Shown: piece after piece, positions 1 to 10,320 of the stretch
How the letters are laid out: each line of letters starts with the position of its first letter
Position numbering within the stretch: the first letter of the stretch is position 1
Assembly: GCA_963662175.1 (NCBI GenBank)
Contig: OY759216.1
Coordinates: forward strand, 55,197,087 to 55,261,086
DNA length: 64,000 bases
Reading direction: 5' to 3'
Origin: Aradus depressus
Taxonomy: Eukaryota > Arthropoda > Insecta > Hemiptera > Aradidae
Program-made: the position numbers and the translations under genes
The notes under the pieces: model-generated
What the model saw: the letters and a program-made list of their open reading frames with translations, nothing else
What the model was told of the DNA's origin: nothing
The model's database searches: none

Positions 1-210
1 CCGGTCAACGATTGCGGCCATAGGCCGTTCGTTGTTCCTTGCGCCAGTTATTACTCTGTGGCCTATACCAAGGCCTGCCACGCGATTTCCTATACAATAG
101 GGTTCCTGTAGAGCCAAGAGCTGGACGGACTCATCGTACACCAGTGCTCGCAACTCATCCGCCACTCTCTTACGCCTATTCATGTTGTGCTGGACAACGT
201 GGATTCCGGT
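1..210 (-). pseudogene. LINE ORF2 N-terminus (endonuclease), cut by window edge
   Basis: The minus strand is open from a stop at 238-240 to base 1 and beyond. The Met codon at 181-183 lies in the context QHNMNRR. The translation carries the start of an AP-type (apurinic-like) endonuclease domain of non-LTR retrotransposons: QHNxNR near the N-terminus, then ALQEPY (the catalytic Glu), then a VAGLG and an ERPMAAIV segment. The protein would continue leftwards out of the window. In the element this domain nicks target DNA to prime reverse transcription. Upstream it abuts a SINE fragment at 216-258, so the LINE is either truncated or hit by the SINE. The family assignment is from memory of the domain; the reading frame is seen directly. 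Confidence 0.75.
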
Positions 211-215
211 GCGCT

Positions 216-258
216 CCCCATCTGAAGGACGGCGTGCTTAAGTATATTTTACCACCCA
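216..258 (-). repeat. tSINE fragment (middle part)
   Basis: The stretch containing GAAGGACGGCGTGCTTAAG matches the middle of the tRNA-derived SINE seen complete at 33386-33728 and 41702-42047, in minus orientation. Only about 43 bp are present, directly next to the LINE endonuclease fragment. Confidence 0.65.
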
Positions 259-260
259 TC

Positions 261-789
261 TTTAGTCATTGAGCGAATATCCGTGATCGAATTTCATGTT
301 TCAATGTCCCCTGAACACTTTTTGACCATTTTTGCAATGATGAATGTCTGTGTCGTCCTTATAAGGTTTTAATTACATAACATTCCTTGTATACGTGGAA
401 GGAAAATTATAATTTGTCAGGTAAGTTTATTTATTGTATATCAGAGAGTTTACCGATCTATAAGGCTGTGCCAGACAACATTGTGGTTCCGTTGGTTCTA
501 TAATCCCAAAAATATGAAACACTAAAAGAACACTATCGATTTATGTCAGAATGACAGGATGCAGGGTTTGTAACGTTCTCACCTAATATGTTCCGGCATG
601 AGGCGTGAAATGCCAACCCACTTCCGGGCTATGAACACCTTCAACAAAAAAATATATATATTTGCAACGCCCTCTCCAGTTTACGTTCTAGAGATGGAGG
701 GTTCCCTCCAATAACACTAACGATACTCTGGCCTCTCATAGGCAGTTACATTAGATGCAAAAATATTTCTGTCAGCTTTTGCAGAACAT
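261..789. other. AT-rich sequence, nothing recognised
   Basis: No open frame with recognisable protein content, no terminal repeats and no match to the other repeat families in this window were seen. Confidence 0.4.
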
Positions 790-1001
790 TTTACTTCCTC
801 AGCTACACAAAGTATACGGGAAATTATGTAATCGACCAGAAATTTGATATTGAGTTTTCAACATAGTTTCACGTTTTCCGAACTCCTCATTCCAAATAAT
901 TGAAGATAGAATTAATGTATCAACATAAAATTGTATATGTGTATCCAAAACCCTCCAACACCTATTGACTTTCAGCCAAAGAGGGGTAATATAGTATATA
1001 T
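790..1001 (+). repeat. AHR repeat, 5' part
   Basis: It starts with the degenerate ACTTCC hairpin (CTTCCTCAGCTACACAAAGT) and then the typical TTATGTAATCG and GAGTTTTCAAC segments. The copy stops at the target duplication of the foldback element at 1013-1418. No continuation was recognised to the right, so it was already truncated or has decayed. Confidence 0.7.
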
Positions 1002-1012
1002 TTTATTACTAT

Positions 1013-1418
1013 CATAGAAATAAAAGATTGTTGTCTTCCCACTGTTTTATTTTTGACCAGAACCGGCTTTCGACGCAACAGTGTCATCATCAGTGGTTCA
1101 TCTATCATAGAATAACAAAATATACAAATAATAAAAAGTATAAATAACTCTTAAAGCATCAGGGTACAGAGTAAGAAGATAAAAATTATAAAATTAACTT
1201 ACCCCACCCATACAGCACAGTGGTTAGAAGACAACTGGCATAGCTCTTCTAACCGCTGTGCTGTGTTACTTTTTATTATTTGTATATTTTGTTATTGTTA
1301 TGATAAATGAACCACTGATGATGACGCAGTTGCGTCGAAAACCGGTTCTGGTCTAAAATAAAACATCTTTTATTTCTATGAGAAATCTCGTCCCACAACA
1401 TCTTACTATCACATGTGA
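1013..1418. mobile_element. PLE-A foldback element, copy 1 (Penelope-like architecture)
   Basis: Two inverted arms (about 1013-1140 and 1265-1380) share ATAGAAATAAAAG at the outer end, a CGACGCAAC-type stem and a GAACCGG segment. Beyond the right arm is a unique tail (1381-1418) with no counterpart on the left. The whole is bounded by an 11-bp direct repeat TTTATTACTAT (1002-1012 and 1419-1429). No ORF is present, so it is non-autonomous. Each arm carries a CTGATGAT-stem-GAAA motif (1315-1341; minus strand 1068-1093). Long inverted arms with a one-sided tail resemble Penelope-like elements with inverted pseudo-LTRs; that class is an inference. An ordinary foldback or MITE is the alternative. 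Confidence 0.7.
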
Positions 1419-1429
1419 TTTATTACTAT

Positions 1430-1882
1430 AGTTGTACTCTAAATTATATTTTATTTTCTATAATGTTTTTATAGGTTCTGATTTTTTTTTATGAATTTTA
1501 GGTCTCTTACATTGAATATTTCTTTTATTATATTTTTAGGCGACAAATATTTAATCAAATATGAACCATTTTTAAAACTTTCGGCAACTACGAATTGTAC
1601 AAATCCAAAAATGTAGCAAATATTTTTTCCTTTTCATTCGAGACTCTCAAAGCTTTCAGAAACACTTTATCCAGCTATTCGTAGTGGCTCAACTATTTTC
1701 TTTTTACAGTTTATTCGAGCATTCTGTTTTTCACGTTTACTTTTTGAATGCTCCATTGCCCATTAGAGACGTAGCCGGGTATTAGAGGGAGGCTTAATAC
1801 AAAAAAACGTTAAAGCGTAGTCAAGGTCCACGCCGTAGATTTTCCGTGAAAACGTCGGGATAAAACTATAACAAGTGTTTTT
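1430..1882. other. AT-rich sequence, nothing recognised
   Basis: No repeat family or protein-like frame was recognised. The sequence is T-rich on the plus strand. Confidence 0.35.
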
Positions 1883-2212
1883 TCATTTTCTTTTCGGCAC
1901 TAGACTTTTTAGGTTTTTAAATTCCTTTTGATGCAAACTTTCCTCTGATTTGCGTTTTATATAATTCCGCGCATATTTACGATTCATGTGAGACGACATC
2001 TTTACTTTTTTTGCAATTTTCAATTTAATACCGATATTTACATATATTTCGGCGAATATTTTTATTGTTTCACTTTGAGTCCTAGTAGTCCTTCTCAAGC
2101 TCTTTACAATGACACCCGAATCAATTTTACACAACGCTAATTCGCAACAATCATCCACCGGCGCCCACACTAGCCCGATAACGTCACAGGCAAAACAAAC
2201 ACTGCACAACAA
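1883..2212 (-). CDS. Open frame of 109 codons, unrecognised
   Basis: An uninterrupted Met-to-stop frame on the minus strand. The N-terminal third is rich in Cys, Val and Ala (five Cys in the first 30 residues) and the C-terminal half is Lys/Arg-rich (KIAKKVKMSS, RKYARNYIKRK). I do not recognise it. There is no signal peptide, membrane span or family motif I can name. A frame of this length can arise by chance in such sequence, but the uneven composition is worth recording. It could also be an exon read into an intron. Confidence 0.2.
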   Translation of the reverse strand: MLCSVCFACDVIGLVWAPVDDCCELALCKIDSGVIVKSLRRTTRTQSETIKIFAEIYVNIGIKLKIAKKVKMSSHMNRKYARNYIKRKSEESLHQKEFKNLKSLVPKRK

Positions 2213-2384
2213 ACACGTACAGACATGCTCTATCTATTGTGACCTCAACCAATATCGCATTATTAATCTCGTAGTTATTAGCGATTGAAATCTGACGGTA
2301 TTTTGAAACACAAGAAAGTTTGACCGGCTATCACTGTGCTTAACGAGCGAATAGACGTTTTCACGTCAAAACTCTAATAATTGT

Positions 2385-2752
2385 TGCAATGAATATATTG
2401 ACATGAAATTTGACATGTAAATTCAAAGCCCTTTAAGAACGATAACCATTGAATTTCAGTCAAATCGGGCAAAGGAAAGAGGAAGTGTAGAGGAAGGCTC
2501 AACATAACAACTGTAATAATTGCTGTTGTAATGAATGTAATGACACGGACCAGAGAAGGGGAGACACAACGCAAATATCCTAATAACTGCTGACGTGATG
2601 AATGTATTGACACAAAATTTAATGTGAGTATTCAGAAGTCACAATGTAAATAAATATTGAGTTTTAGCCCAAATATTGGCGAATAACGTAATTAGTTAAT
2701 TCGTGATGGGGAAGTACATAGCCGGTATTTCATAGACGACGTTTTTTCAATT
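2385..2752 (+). repeat. AHR repeat, 3' two-thirds
   Basis: Three diverged subrepeats of the TAATAACTG...GTAATGAATGTA type are followed by the 3' end GGGGAAGTACATAGCCGG, a palindrome remnant and a T-run. The 5' hairpin is missing. Confidence 0.75.
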
Positions 2753-3251
2753 ACTTTCCACTCGATCTATCGATAAAGATCGAAAAAAATGTATTCAAAG
2801 ATTGATGGAAGTGTACCAGTAGTTGGTTGGGCAGAACAGACATTTTGGTTAGGTAGGATGTGTTCTATGGTAGGTTTCACAAGGCAAGTCACACTCCCTT
2901 CTTCATCTAATTATTGTTTGTGGATAGCACGAACTGTTATGTCACATCCACAATCACTAACACTAGGAGTCTCTCATGTAACCTTCTTAACCACTCTGAC
3001 GGATCACCATTTCGGTTCTCTTAACTGGTCTTCAACAGGAAATAACTCCTTTCATCATTTTTCTGGCGTGACAAAAGAGAATTCAATTATAGTATTTTAA
3101 AAGTATGTTTCTTTTATTATAGTACTAAGTTGGCTCCGTTCTACTACAGTATGGGACGAGGAAGAGAACCATGGGAACAGGTGAGAGGCCTGAGGATGCG
3201 GCGCGCGGTAAAACGGACCTCACCTCAACGGACCGACGATGCGGTTAGTTT

Positions 3252-3700
3252 GTACTTCCCCAACTCTACAAAGTATAGCAGGTTATTTAATCGGTTAGAA
3301 ATTCGATGTCAACATTTCACCGCACTTTCATGTTTTCTGACCCCTGAGGGGTAAAAAAAATTGCAGTATGTCTGTGAACATGATAACTTCCGTAAAAACC
3401 CATAGAATGATTGTATCGATACGAAATTTTGCATGTCTATATAGAACCCCGAAAGGACTTGATTTACTGCTAAATCGGCCAAAGAGAAGGGGGCTTAGCA
3501 GGAGATAACATAATATTATATGATATCTGTCGATGTAATGAATGCATCGGCTTGACATTTAGAATAAGGATTAAGTCCCTGTATAAGTGTACTATCGATT
3601 TTTAATCAAGGTCGAGTGGATTAAGATGGAGAGCTTCAACTTAATGGATTAACTCCTGGAGAAGTACATTCCCGGTGATTCAACGACGACTTTTAATTTT
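3252..3700 (+). repeat. AHR repeat, internally deleted
   Basis: Both ends are present: the 5' hairpin (ACTTCCCCAACTCTACAAAG) and the 3' end (GAAGTACATTCCCGGTGATT then CGACGACTTTT). It is about 450 bp against about 670 bp for the full copy at 9651-10320, so part of the subrepeat block has been lost. Confidence 0.8.
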
Positions 3701-3787
3701 CTTGAAATAGGTCTCATTTCTGGAAATTAAAAAAAAACAAAAAAAAAACTACAAGTTTCTAGCTCAAATGGATTGGTCTCTAGAGAG

Positions 3788-4072
3788 ATGGACGTCGGTA
3801 GCTTAGTGGTATGCATGCTTGCTTACTGAGGTCAAGATAGCAGGTTCGAAACCCGACCGAGGCCCGTTGGTTTTTTCATCTGGGTGATGAAAAAAAAAAC
3901 TTGAGCACGCTGTCCTTCGGATGGATCACTAAGCGATCCCGAGCCTGTACGATGCCAAGTACTCTTTGAAGACCCTAAGTTTAGAACTTCCTTAGTAGAT
4001 TCGAGCTCATGTCCACCAGAGCGACGAAAGAGCGCTCTGGTAGTAGGCGATATGACCTTGTAGTTATTGCTG
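3788..4072 (+). repeat. tSINE copy, nearly full length
   Basis: A tRNA-like head has an A-box-like TAGCTTAGTGG and a perfect B box GGTTCGAAACC, which are the internal RNA polymerase III promoter elements. The body shared by all copies follows (CTTCGGATGG, CCCGAGCCTGTA, GTCCACCAGAGCGACG, TAGGCGATATGACC). A 10-base A run interrupts the body near 3890. The 3' AACCT tail is missing. Confidence 0.85.
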
Positions 4073-4414
4073 ACTATAATGTTTCGGTATTGAACCCATA
4101 GGATTATAAATATGGAGAAAACGGCATTACTTTCTCCAAAAATCCATAAATAGAAGAAAATATCCCATTAAAGGAGAATATTCCAGTAAATCTTGTAGGA
4201 GCTAAGAGGAATGGTGTGTCGGAAGATGAATTATTTACTAGCCGAGATGTAGGTTAACTACATGAAGATAGAGATCTGAGGTTATCTACCAGCTGGTGGA
4301 GAAAGTTACCTGGCTCCAGACTAGAACAGTATCGAATAACCACAATAGCACCCTCTTCAAAGGTAAACATTATCGTAAACTTCCAACTTACTAAGTCTAC
4401 TTGAGACTTAGTAA

Positions 4415-4622
4415 ACAATCCACACATCTTTATTCACTATTATGAAATAGTGCAGGCCATCAGTCCAAGTGAAAACTTGACAAACTGAACATGTGTCTTT
4501 GTGTATAACAAAGATCATCTTAATCCAAACGAAACAGTATTACTTACATTTTAAAGAGTCAATTCACAACTAAATACTAAAAAAAACTGGATGAAATAAA
4601 CACTGAAAGGAACTATTTACAT
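4415..4622 (+). repeat. Dispersed repeat shared with 63790-64000
   Basis: This stretch and the last ~210 bases of the window share an ordered series of matching blocks, ending in TTAATTCACAAC-like, ATACTA and AAATAAACACTGAAA segments. Neither copy has terminal repeats I can identify, and the class is unknown. Confidence 0.5.
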
Positions 4623-4839
4623 GTTGACTTACTGACTGGTCAGTGTATACTAACTCAATCAGCTGACTGAAACTCTGACTCCAGTCTTCTGCATATATGA
4701 TATCAAAAGCCTAGATGTTTTATTAATCAATGGTCAATTAATTATCAATGGTCATGATTTAACGGAACTATCTGGAAGGTCTACAAGTGATAAATTGTTA
4801 TAAAACAATATTTTCGATGAATAACAACATTAAAATAAC

Positions 4840-5245
4840 TCAAAAAGTCAACGGTGAATCATTGGCTTTTGTACTTAATTACGCAATTAATAAATTATGT
4901 TTTCGCTCTCCCCCAAAAATAATCAACCGTTTGGTCTAAAACTCAATATTTGACTTACATACTGGGTGGTTCTGAATCCTCATACAAAATTTTGTATCGA
5001 TACATTCATTACAACGGCTCCTCCCTAATCCCTTCTTAGCTATGGCCGATTCGGCTAAAATTCAAAAGATATCGTTCTTAGAGGGTTTTAAAAACATATA
5101 TAAAATTTCGTGTCGATACATTCATTCTATCGGGAAAATTATTCTTTTCATTTTTGGAATGACGAGATTGAGAAACATGAGATTCCGTTGGAAACTCCAA
5201 ACTGAATGTTTACATAACTTCCCCTATACTTTGTATAACATTAAG
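4840..5245 (-). repeat. AHR repeat, minus orientation
   Basis: Read on the minus strand it runs from the 5' hairpin end (plus strand CCCCTATACTTTGTATAAC near 5221-5240) through the subrepeats, including GTCGATACATTCATTC twice, to the 3' GATTCACCG region near 4850. Much of the subrepeat block is retained. Confidence 0.75.
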
Positions 5246-5249
5246 AAAA

Positions 5250-5675
5250 CTTATTTAAAACCCAAAACGACTAGTAAGAGGTCAATTGAATGAAAATAAA
5301 CAAAATGAAATGATCAATGAATGAAAACTCAATCTAAAAAAACGATAAGAATGGAAGAATGGTAAGTTTCAATAATAAGGTTATAAAAGGAAGATTTTCA
5401 GGGGAATCAGCCGCAGGGGAGGGAGGTCAGAGGGAAGGCTCAACTCAAAAATATGGGGAAGTAACATTAAATGGTGATGGGAGTCGTTGTACACTGTGCC
5501 GCCATTGATCAGTATGCAGGAATATGATGTACTCTACTGATCTGAAGACATGGGAAAGTCGACCTCTTCCAGACCCAACATTATATAACACATTAACAGT
5601 GCTTCCAGTTCAAATACATATTAAGGAAGTCAATGGACGCAGAAAGCAGGCACAAGTACACCAACGTAGATAGTT
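5250..5675. other. No recognised feature
   Basis: A-rich to mixed sequence. The segment near 5400-5450 (GGGAGGGAGG, GGCTCAACTC) looks like a weak AHR scrap, but I could not bound it. Confidence 0.3.
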
Positions 5676-5860
5676 AGTTATTGTGACTCATGCCCGGGCT
5701 TTAGCTACAAGGTCATATCGCCTACTGAAAGAGCACTGGTTTGGTCGCTCTGGTGGACCTGAGCCCGACACTGCTGTGTAAGTCCTAAATTTTGCCTACC
5801 TAGGTTTTTTCACCTATCAGATAAAATACCATAGGGCCTCGGATGAGCTGCGCAGCGATC
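5676..5860 (-). repeat. tSINE copy, 3' half with internal deletion
   Basis: On the plus strand it shows GACTCATGCCCGGGCTTTAG, CATATCGCCTACTG, GGTGGACCTGAGCCCGACAC and GTCCTAAATTTTGCCTACC, i.e. the reverse complement of the SINE 3' half. It then jumps to GGGCCTCGG of the head. The central stretch between the CCTACC block and the head is deleted. Confidence 0.75.
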
Positions 5861-6790
5861 TTAAGCAGAAAAAACTCTATAAAATCTGTTTCTGACCGAA
5901 AATGAATTCGAGAGCACATCAAGAAATTACTTCTCGAAAATAGAACAGTATCTAAACTTATAAAATGTCAGCGTTCTATCAAAGTAGACTGAAAAGAGAT
6001 CAGTGTCACGATTTTTTTAACGTGTATATATCCTGAACGAAGAGAAGTTGTCTTAAGTATTTCGTACCATTTTAAAAATAATTAAATAAAAAACTAAAAC
6101 GTGTTAACAAGTATTTTCAAAAAGTACGAAATTTAGGAAACATTAACTTGAAAAATGTGATTCTAAAGATGATAATAATTAATTTTTTAAAATAAATAAT
6201 CAACTTCATACAAACCTATTGTCTAGAACCTAAATCTAGATCAAAAAATTAACGACTAACAGTAAATGATTTATGAAAATAGTTATAAAGTAATCCATAA
6301 AAATTCCCAATTAAATTCCTTGGAGAGTTTGAATAATTCCCCGAAACTTATTTCAGAAAATTCTACTCCAAAAAATTCATTCCAAAATTTCAAAAAAAAT
6401 CCATGATCCAAGTTGGAGATACGCATTTCTTTTTTGTGTAATTAAGAACGACAACCAAAATCATGTTTAAAGGTCCAAGTTTCATGAAAATATGGAGGTA
6501 ATTTCTGATGGCCATTCCAACCAAGATTTTGTATAGAAATCCATTAAAAAAAGTTCGAATCACTATCATTAAACAGTAGAAGAAGATGTTGACAGAAGTA
6601 AAGAAAATGTTGGAGATTCCCAGCAGGGGGTCCAACCTAGATTAGCATACAATGCAGGGAAGTGAGGGGTGGCACGTCTCCAGAGGGACACAAAAGACAT
6701 AACGGGGACCGGGCAAGGATAACCGTACTAGCTCCAGTGTCTCACCTCCCACCTCTGCAGCTAGACCAGGTATAGGCCAAGTTATGTAAT
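5861..6790. other. AT-rich sequence, nothing recognised
   Basis: Long A/T tracts with no protein-like frame. A short GC-richer patch at 6640-6770 (GGCACGTCTCC, CACCTCCCACCTCTGCAGC) has no recognised identity. Confidence 0.35.
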
Positions 6791-6794
6791 TGGC

Positions 6795-7100
6795 CGATCC
6801 CATATTGAGACCGGAATTTCATCTTTTCCAACCCCCTAATTAAAAAAATTACTAAAAAAATGTCCACTCTGCCAGTGTAATTGTACAATAACTCCTGATA
6901 TTTCGCATCGATACGAAAATTAAAATAATAAGAAGGGAGATCAGAAGATGTAAATAAATCGACACGAAATTATATATGAGAATTCATAAGTCCCTCATTA
7001 TGTCTATGGTCACAGGGAATAAGTTGCCCTCATTATGTCTATGATCACAGGGAATAAGTTGTTAAGTCGAAAAATGGCCAAAATGAGTTAAGAGTACTGT
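6795..7100 (+). repeat. AHR fragment with a 35-bp tandem duplication
   Basis: It begins after a decayed hairpin with AGTTATGTAATTGGCCGA and GGAATTTCATCTTTTCC. Near the right end CCTCATTATGTCTATG plus CACAGGGAATAAGTTG occurs twice in tandem (about 6991-7060, period 35). Confidence 0.6.
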
Positions 7101-7569
7101 GATGATCTCCCAAGCCATCTGCGCACTGTGAAGAAGTTGGGAGCTCAGGACTCTAATACTTTCGGAATTATAAAGATGTAGATTTCTTGGTATCTCATAT
7201 TATTGTGTATGTTCTCGGTTAAATCAATTAAATCTACTTCTTTGAGGAATCATTCATGAGATAACTGCATTTAACCATTTATTCACTACGGCAGACTATT
7301 CCAAGTCAAGAGGACATTTTCGGTTAAATCAACTATGGAGAGGCATCATTCACGAGTATTTCAAAAAGTATGGTTAATAATTAGGTAAGTGATGGGGAAT
7401 GATTAGGTAACTAAGGGAAAATCCAAGAAAGGATTAACAATATTCATTTTCATTCACTCCTATAGATTTAGAAGATATAAGATTAATAATGATGTAAAGA
7501 TAATTTATTTATTTCCAAAAATTGGATTTACACGATTAATGCAAAAATAAAAAAGTGCTGCCCAGAAAA
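7101..7569. other. No recognised feature
   Basis: AT-rich. Two imperfect copies of a GGTTAAATCAA...CATCATTCA segment lie at about 7215-7260 and 7320-7355. Confidence 0.3.
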
Positions 7570-7960
7570 GTTACGAATTTATTAGGGTATTTAAGTCGAC
7601 CCCTCTTCTCTGCCCCCTCCCCCCCCCCCCCCTCTCTCTCTCTTCCCTTAGACCGATTTTGCGGAAAATTAATAGGTGCCATCTATATGGGGTTTTGAAT
7701 TACAATATAAAATTCTGTCAATACATTCATTATATCGGCAGTTATTGGGATTGAGCCTCTCTCTGATCGCCCCTCCCCTTCCGCTGACTTCGCGAAAATT
7801 AATATGTGTCGTCCTTATAGAGCTTTGAATTTACATAAGAAATTTCGTGTTAGTACATTCATTACTACGGCAGTTATTAGAGTTTTTGTGTTAAGCCTCC
7901 CCCAAATCCCCCCCTTTCCCTTTGGCAGAATTGATCGCCACATCCGATTTTCCTCGAGGG
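7570..7960 (-). repeat. AHR subrepeat block, minus orientation
   Basis: Three successive subrepeats of ATTCATTA...GGCAGTTATTAG...AAGCC are each followed by C/T-rich tracts (poly-C at 7617-7633). This block shows most clearly that the AHR interior is itself a diverged tandem array of about 105-115 bp units. Confidence 0.7.
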
Positions 7961-8536
7961 TGGACTAAAATGTCCACTTCTGAGGATAGATTAAAAATAT
8001 GAAATAAAAACCATATGCTCCCATTTAAAATTGTTGATAAAAATTACGTTATATATTCCAGTTTTGGGATTTTTAGAGCAGTGATTCTGCACCTGATACT
8101 GGACCTAATGAAAAAAAATCCAAATATATGCGCAATACTTTACACCCTTTCCCATTCTAGAAATACAAATAATCATATCTGAAGTGGTATTTCTAAAAAA
8201 TAAGAAATCTAGGTTTGAAATGAGGCTAGGAGTTGGTGGTGAGACAGCCACAAAGAGAAAACCGGATGCCTGCCACAACTTTCATAGACAATATCCTTAA
8301 CTCCACATTCTTTAAATTTATATTTAATGTGTATGCACTTAAAATAAACAATTTATAAATAATTATACAGAAAGGGTAACAGCCTTTAAAGGTTATTTTT
8401 GTATTTGTTCTGCAAATAATAAATATTCAGAAGCCATTAGCTGTCAGTTGCATAATACAGTTATGCGGTGTATGTATTATGTGAAAAATAAACCATAATA
8501 ACTGTTGATATAATGAATGTAATTTTGTATTGTGCT
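7961..8536. other. No recognised feature
   Basis: AT-rich sequence. No terminal repeats, no family match and no protein-like frame. Confidence 0.3.
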
Positions 8537-8655
8537 TTATGGCCGGGCTTTTAACTACGAGGTCATATCGCCTACTACCAGAGCGAGCGCTATTTCGTTC
8601 TCTGGAGGACATGAGCCCGACACTACTACGGAAGTCCTAAATGTTGACTACCAGA
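8537..8655 (-). repeat. tSINE 3' fragment
   Basis: It contains GAGGTCATATCGCCTACTAC, GGACATGAGCCCGACACTAC and GTCCTAAATGTTGACTACC, the reverse complement of the last ~115 bp of the SINE body. The tRNA-like head is missing. Confidence 0.75.
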
Positions 8656-9029
8656 AACATAAAAAATATTGCTAGCTCTTAACACGCTTGATCAAATCTT
8701 CAAAAAATTTCCCATGGAGCATGCTTTTAATATAATTGCTGTTCGGGCAACCGATTGGTAGGAAATGAAAATTATTCCAACCAGTAATAATTTTAAATTA
8801 TTCTATTTTTTTAAGCATTAATGTGGGTCTTGAAATTTCAAGGTGCGAAGAGACGGATGCTTCCTATAACCTTAAACACGCTGCGGCCATTGTTCTCTCA
8901 TCTAATTGAATTCTTCAAGAAGGCTGTTCCTTTTCATACGGAATCTTTCAATGTGTTTATATATCCATTTTGGGATTGTTCCAACTACCTACTGGGATAC
9001 CTGGATATTTTGGCCAACCCGACTCATTC

Positions 9030-9640
9030 AAGTTCACACAAGAAAACAGTGGCCAACTGATGTCCACAACAATACAGACAGACGACGAGTTGAGATGTTC
9101 GAGAAGAGTGCGTGGTAAACATTGTGACAATGAGGTCCGTTAGGATGGTACTTCGTGAGGACCAGGCTACTGAGCTGAACGGCTCCGTTAAGTCTTATGT
9201 ACGCGCGGGTCATGTAACTGGAAGGAAATAGACAAGGTTATCAAGTAGCCCTTTGTGATTTTGAACAAGTGACCGATGGGGTGTAACTGTTGTGAAAAAT
9301 ATTACTAGTATTGTACGCAGTGAGATGACAAACATGATTTGAGTTCCCATAAAGAGAAAAGAGAAAAAAAGAGGGTTTGGACTGGAAAACAGGGAAATGG
9401 GGAAATGAAGGGACGTCGTATGCTTTACTTTTTCTGAATACGCTTTGCAGGATCCACAAGGATACAGAGCTTACTCGTAAAAAAAAAAACTTCCGCAAAA
9501 CGAGAAAAACTAACCGAAAAATAGTGTACAATATGTTCATTGTTCCCAGTATACAGCTATGCACATGCAATATGCAAAACTTTAACACGAAATGGATGGC
9601 AGTTTAGTGTGTTTCTGAAATACGAGATGGCACCACCGTG
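9030..9640. other. Interior of the 8780-10596 element, no gene recognised
   Basis: Overlapping frames of 76-115 codons exist on both strands but share no composition or motif suggesting a real protein. No family was recognised. Confidence 0.35.
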
Positions 9641-9650
9641 TCCCCTCTTT

Positions 9651-10320
9651 ACTTCCTCAGCTATATAAAGTATAGAAGAAGTTATGTAATCGGTCGAAAA
9701 TTAGATGCGGAGTTTTCAGTGGAATTTCGTGTTTTCCGACCTCTAGATTTTAAATTAAAAAAAAAAAAGTCAGTATGTGTCTGTGAACACGATAACTCCC
9801 GATAGAATGAATGTATCCACAACACTCTAATGACTTCACCTATTGACTTTTAGTCAAATCGACCGAAATGGAGGGGAGTGAGACTTAACTTAAAAACTCT
9901 AATAACTGTTCTTGTAATGAATATGGGAATTCAAACCCCCATAAGGTCGATATTTGCAGCGGAATCGGCAGAAGGGAAGGGGGGCTCAAGTCAAAAACTC
10001 TAATAACTGCCGATGTAATAAATTTATCGACATGAACTTTCATATTTGAAGTCAAAACCTTTTCCCCGAGGACATAACCTGTCAAATTTCAGCGATATCG
10101 GCCGAAGGGAAAGGGAATCAATTCAAAAACTCTAATAACTGCCGATGTAATAAATTTATCGACACACAATTTTGTATGAGGATTTAGGAGTCCCTATGTA
10201 AATCAGCTATTGAATATTAGCGCAAACTATCGACTGATTTTTTTAGAGGGAGCAAGAACTTAATTGATTAATTGGTTGAGGGGAAGTACATAGTCGGTGA
10301 TTCACTGACGACTTTTCTGT
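9651..10320 (+). repeat. AHR repeat, full-length reference copy
   Basis: This is the most complete copy. It runs: 5' hairpin TACTTCCTCAGCTATATAA...AGAAGAAGTTATGTAATCGG; a GTTTTCAGTGGAATTTCG block; an A-rich run; CACGATAACTCCCGATAGAA; three subrepeats each containing AACTCTAATAACTG and GTAAT(G/A)AA and a CGGCMGAAGGGAA segment; CGACTG; TTAATTGATTAATT; then the 3' end GGGGAAGTACATAGTCGGTG, TCACTGACGACTTTT. No ORF. The class is unknown: the T-run after a small palindrome resembles a polymerase III terminator, but I see no A/B boxes. Confidence 0.8.

Noticed and set aside
1315..1341. A fully canonical hammerhead ribozyme in PLE-A.
   Set aside because: There is an extra U between the CTGATGA core and stem II, stem III does not close cleanly next to GAAA, and stem I is absent. 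I keep it only as hammerhead-like.
3788..3860. Possible tRNA genes, because of good A and B boxes.
   Set aside because: These heads are followed by the same ~270-bp SINE body in every copy and lack a proper terminator and acceptor stem; they are SINE promoters.
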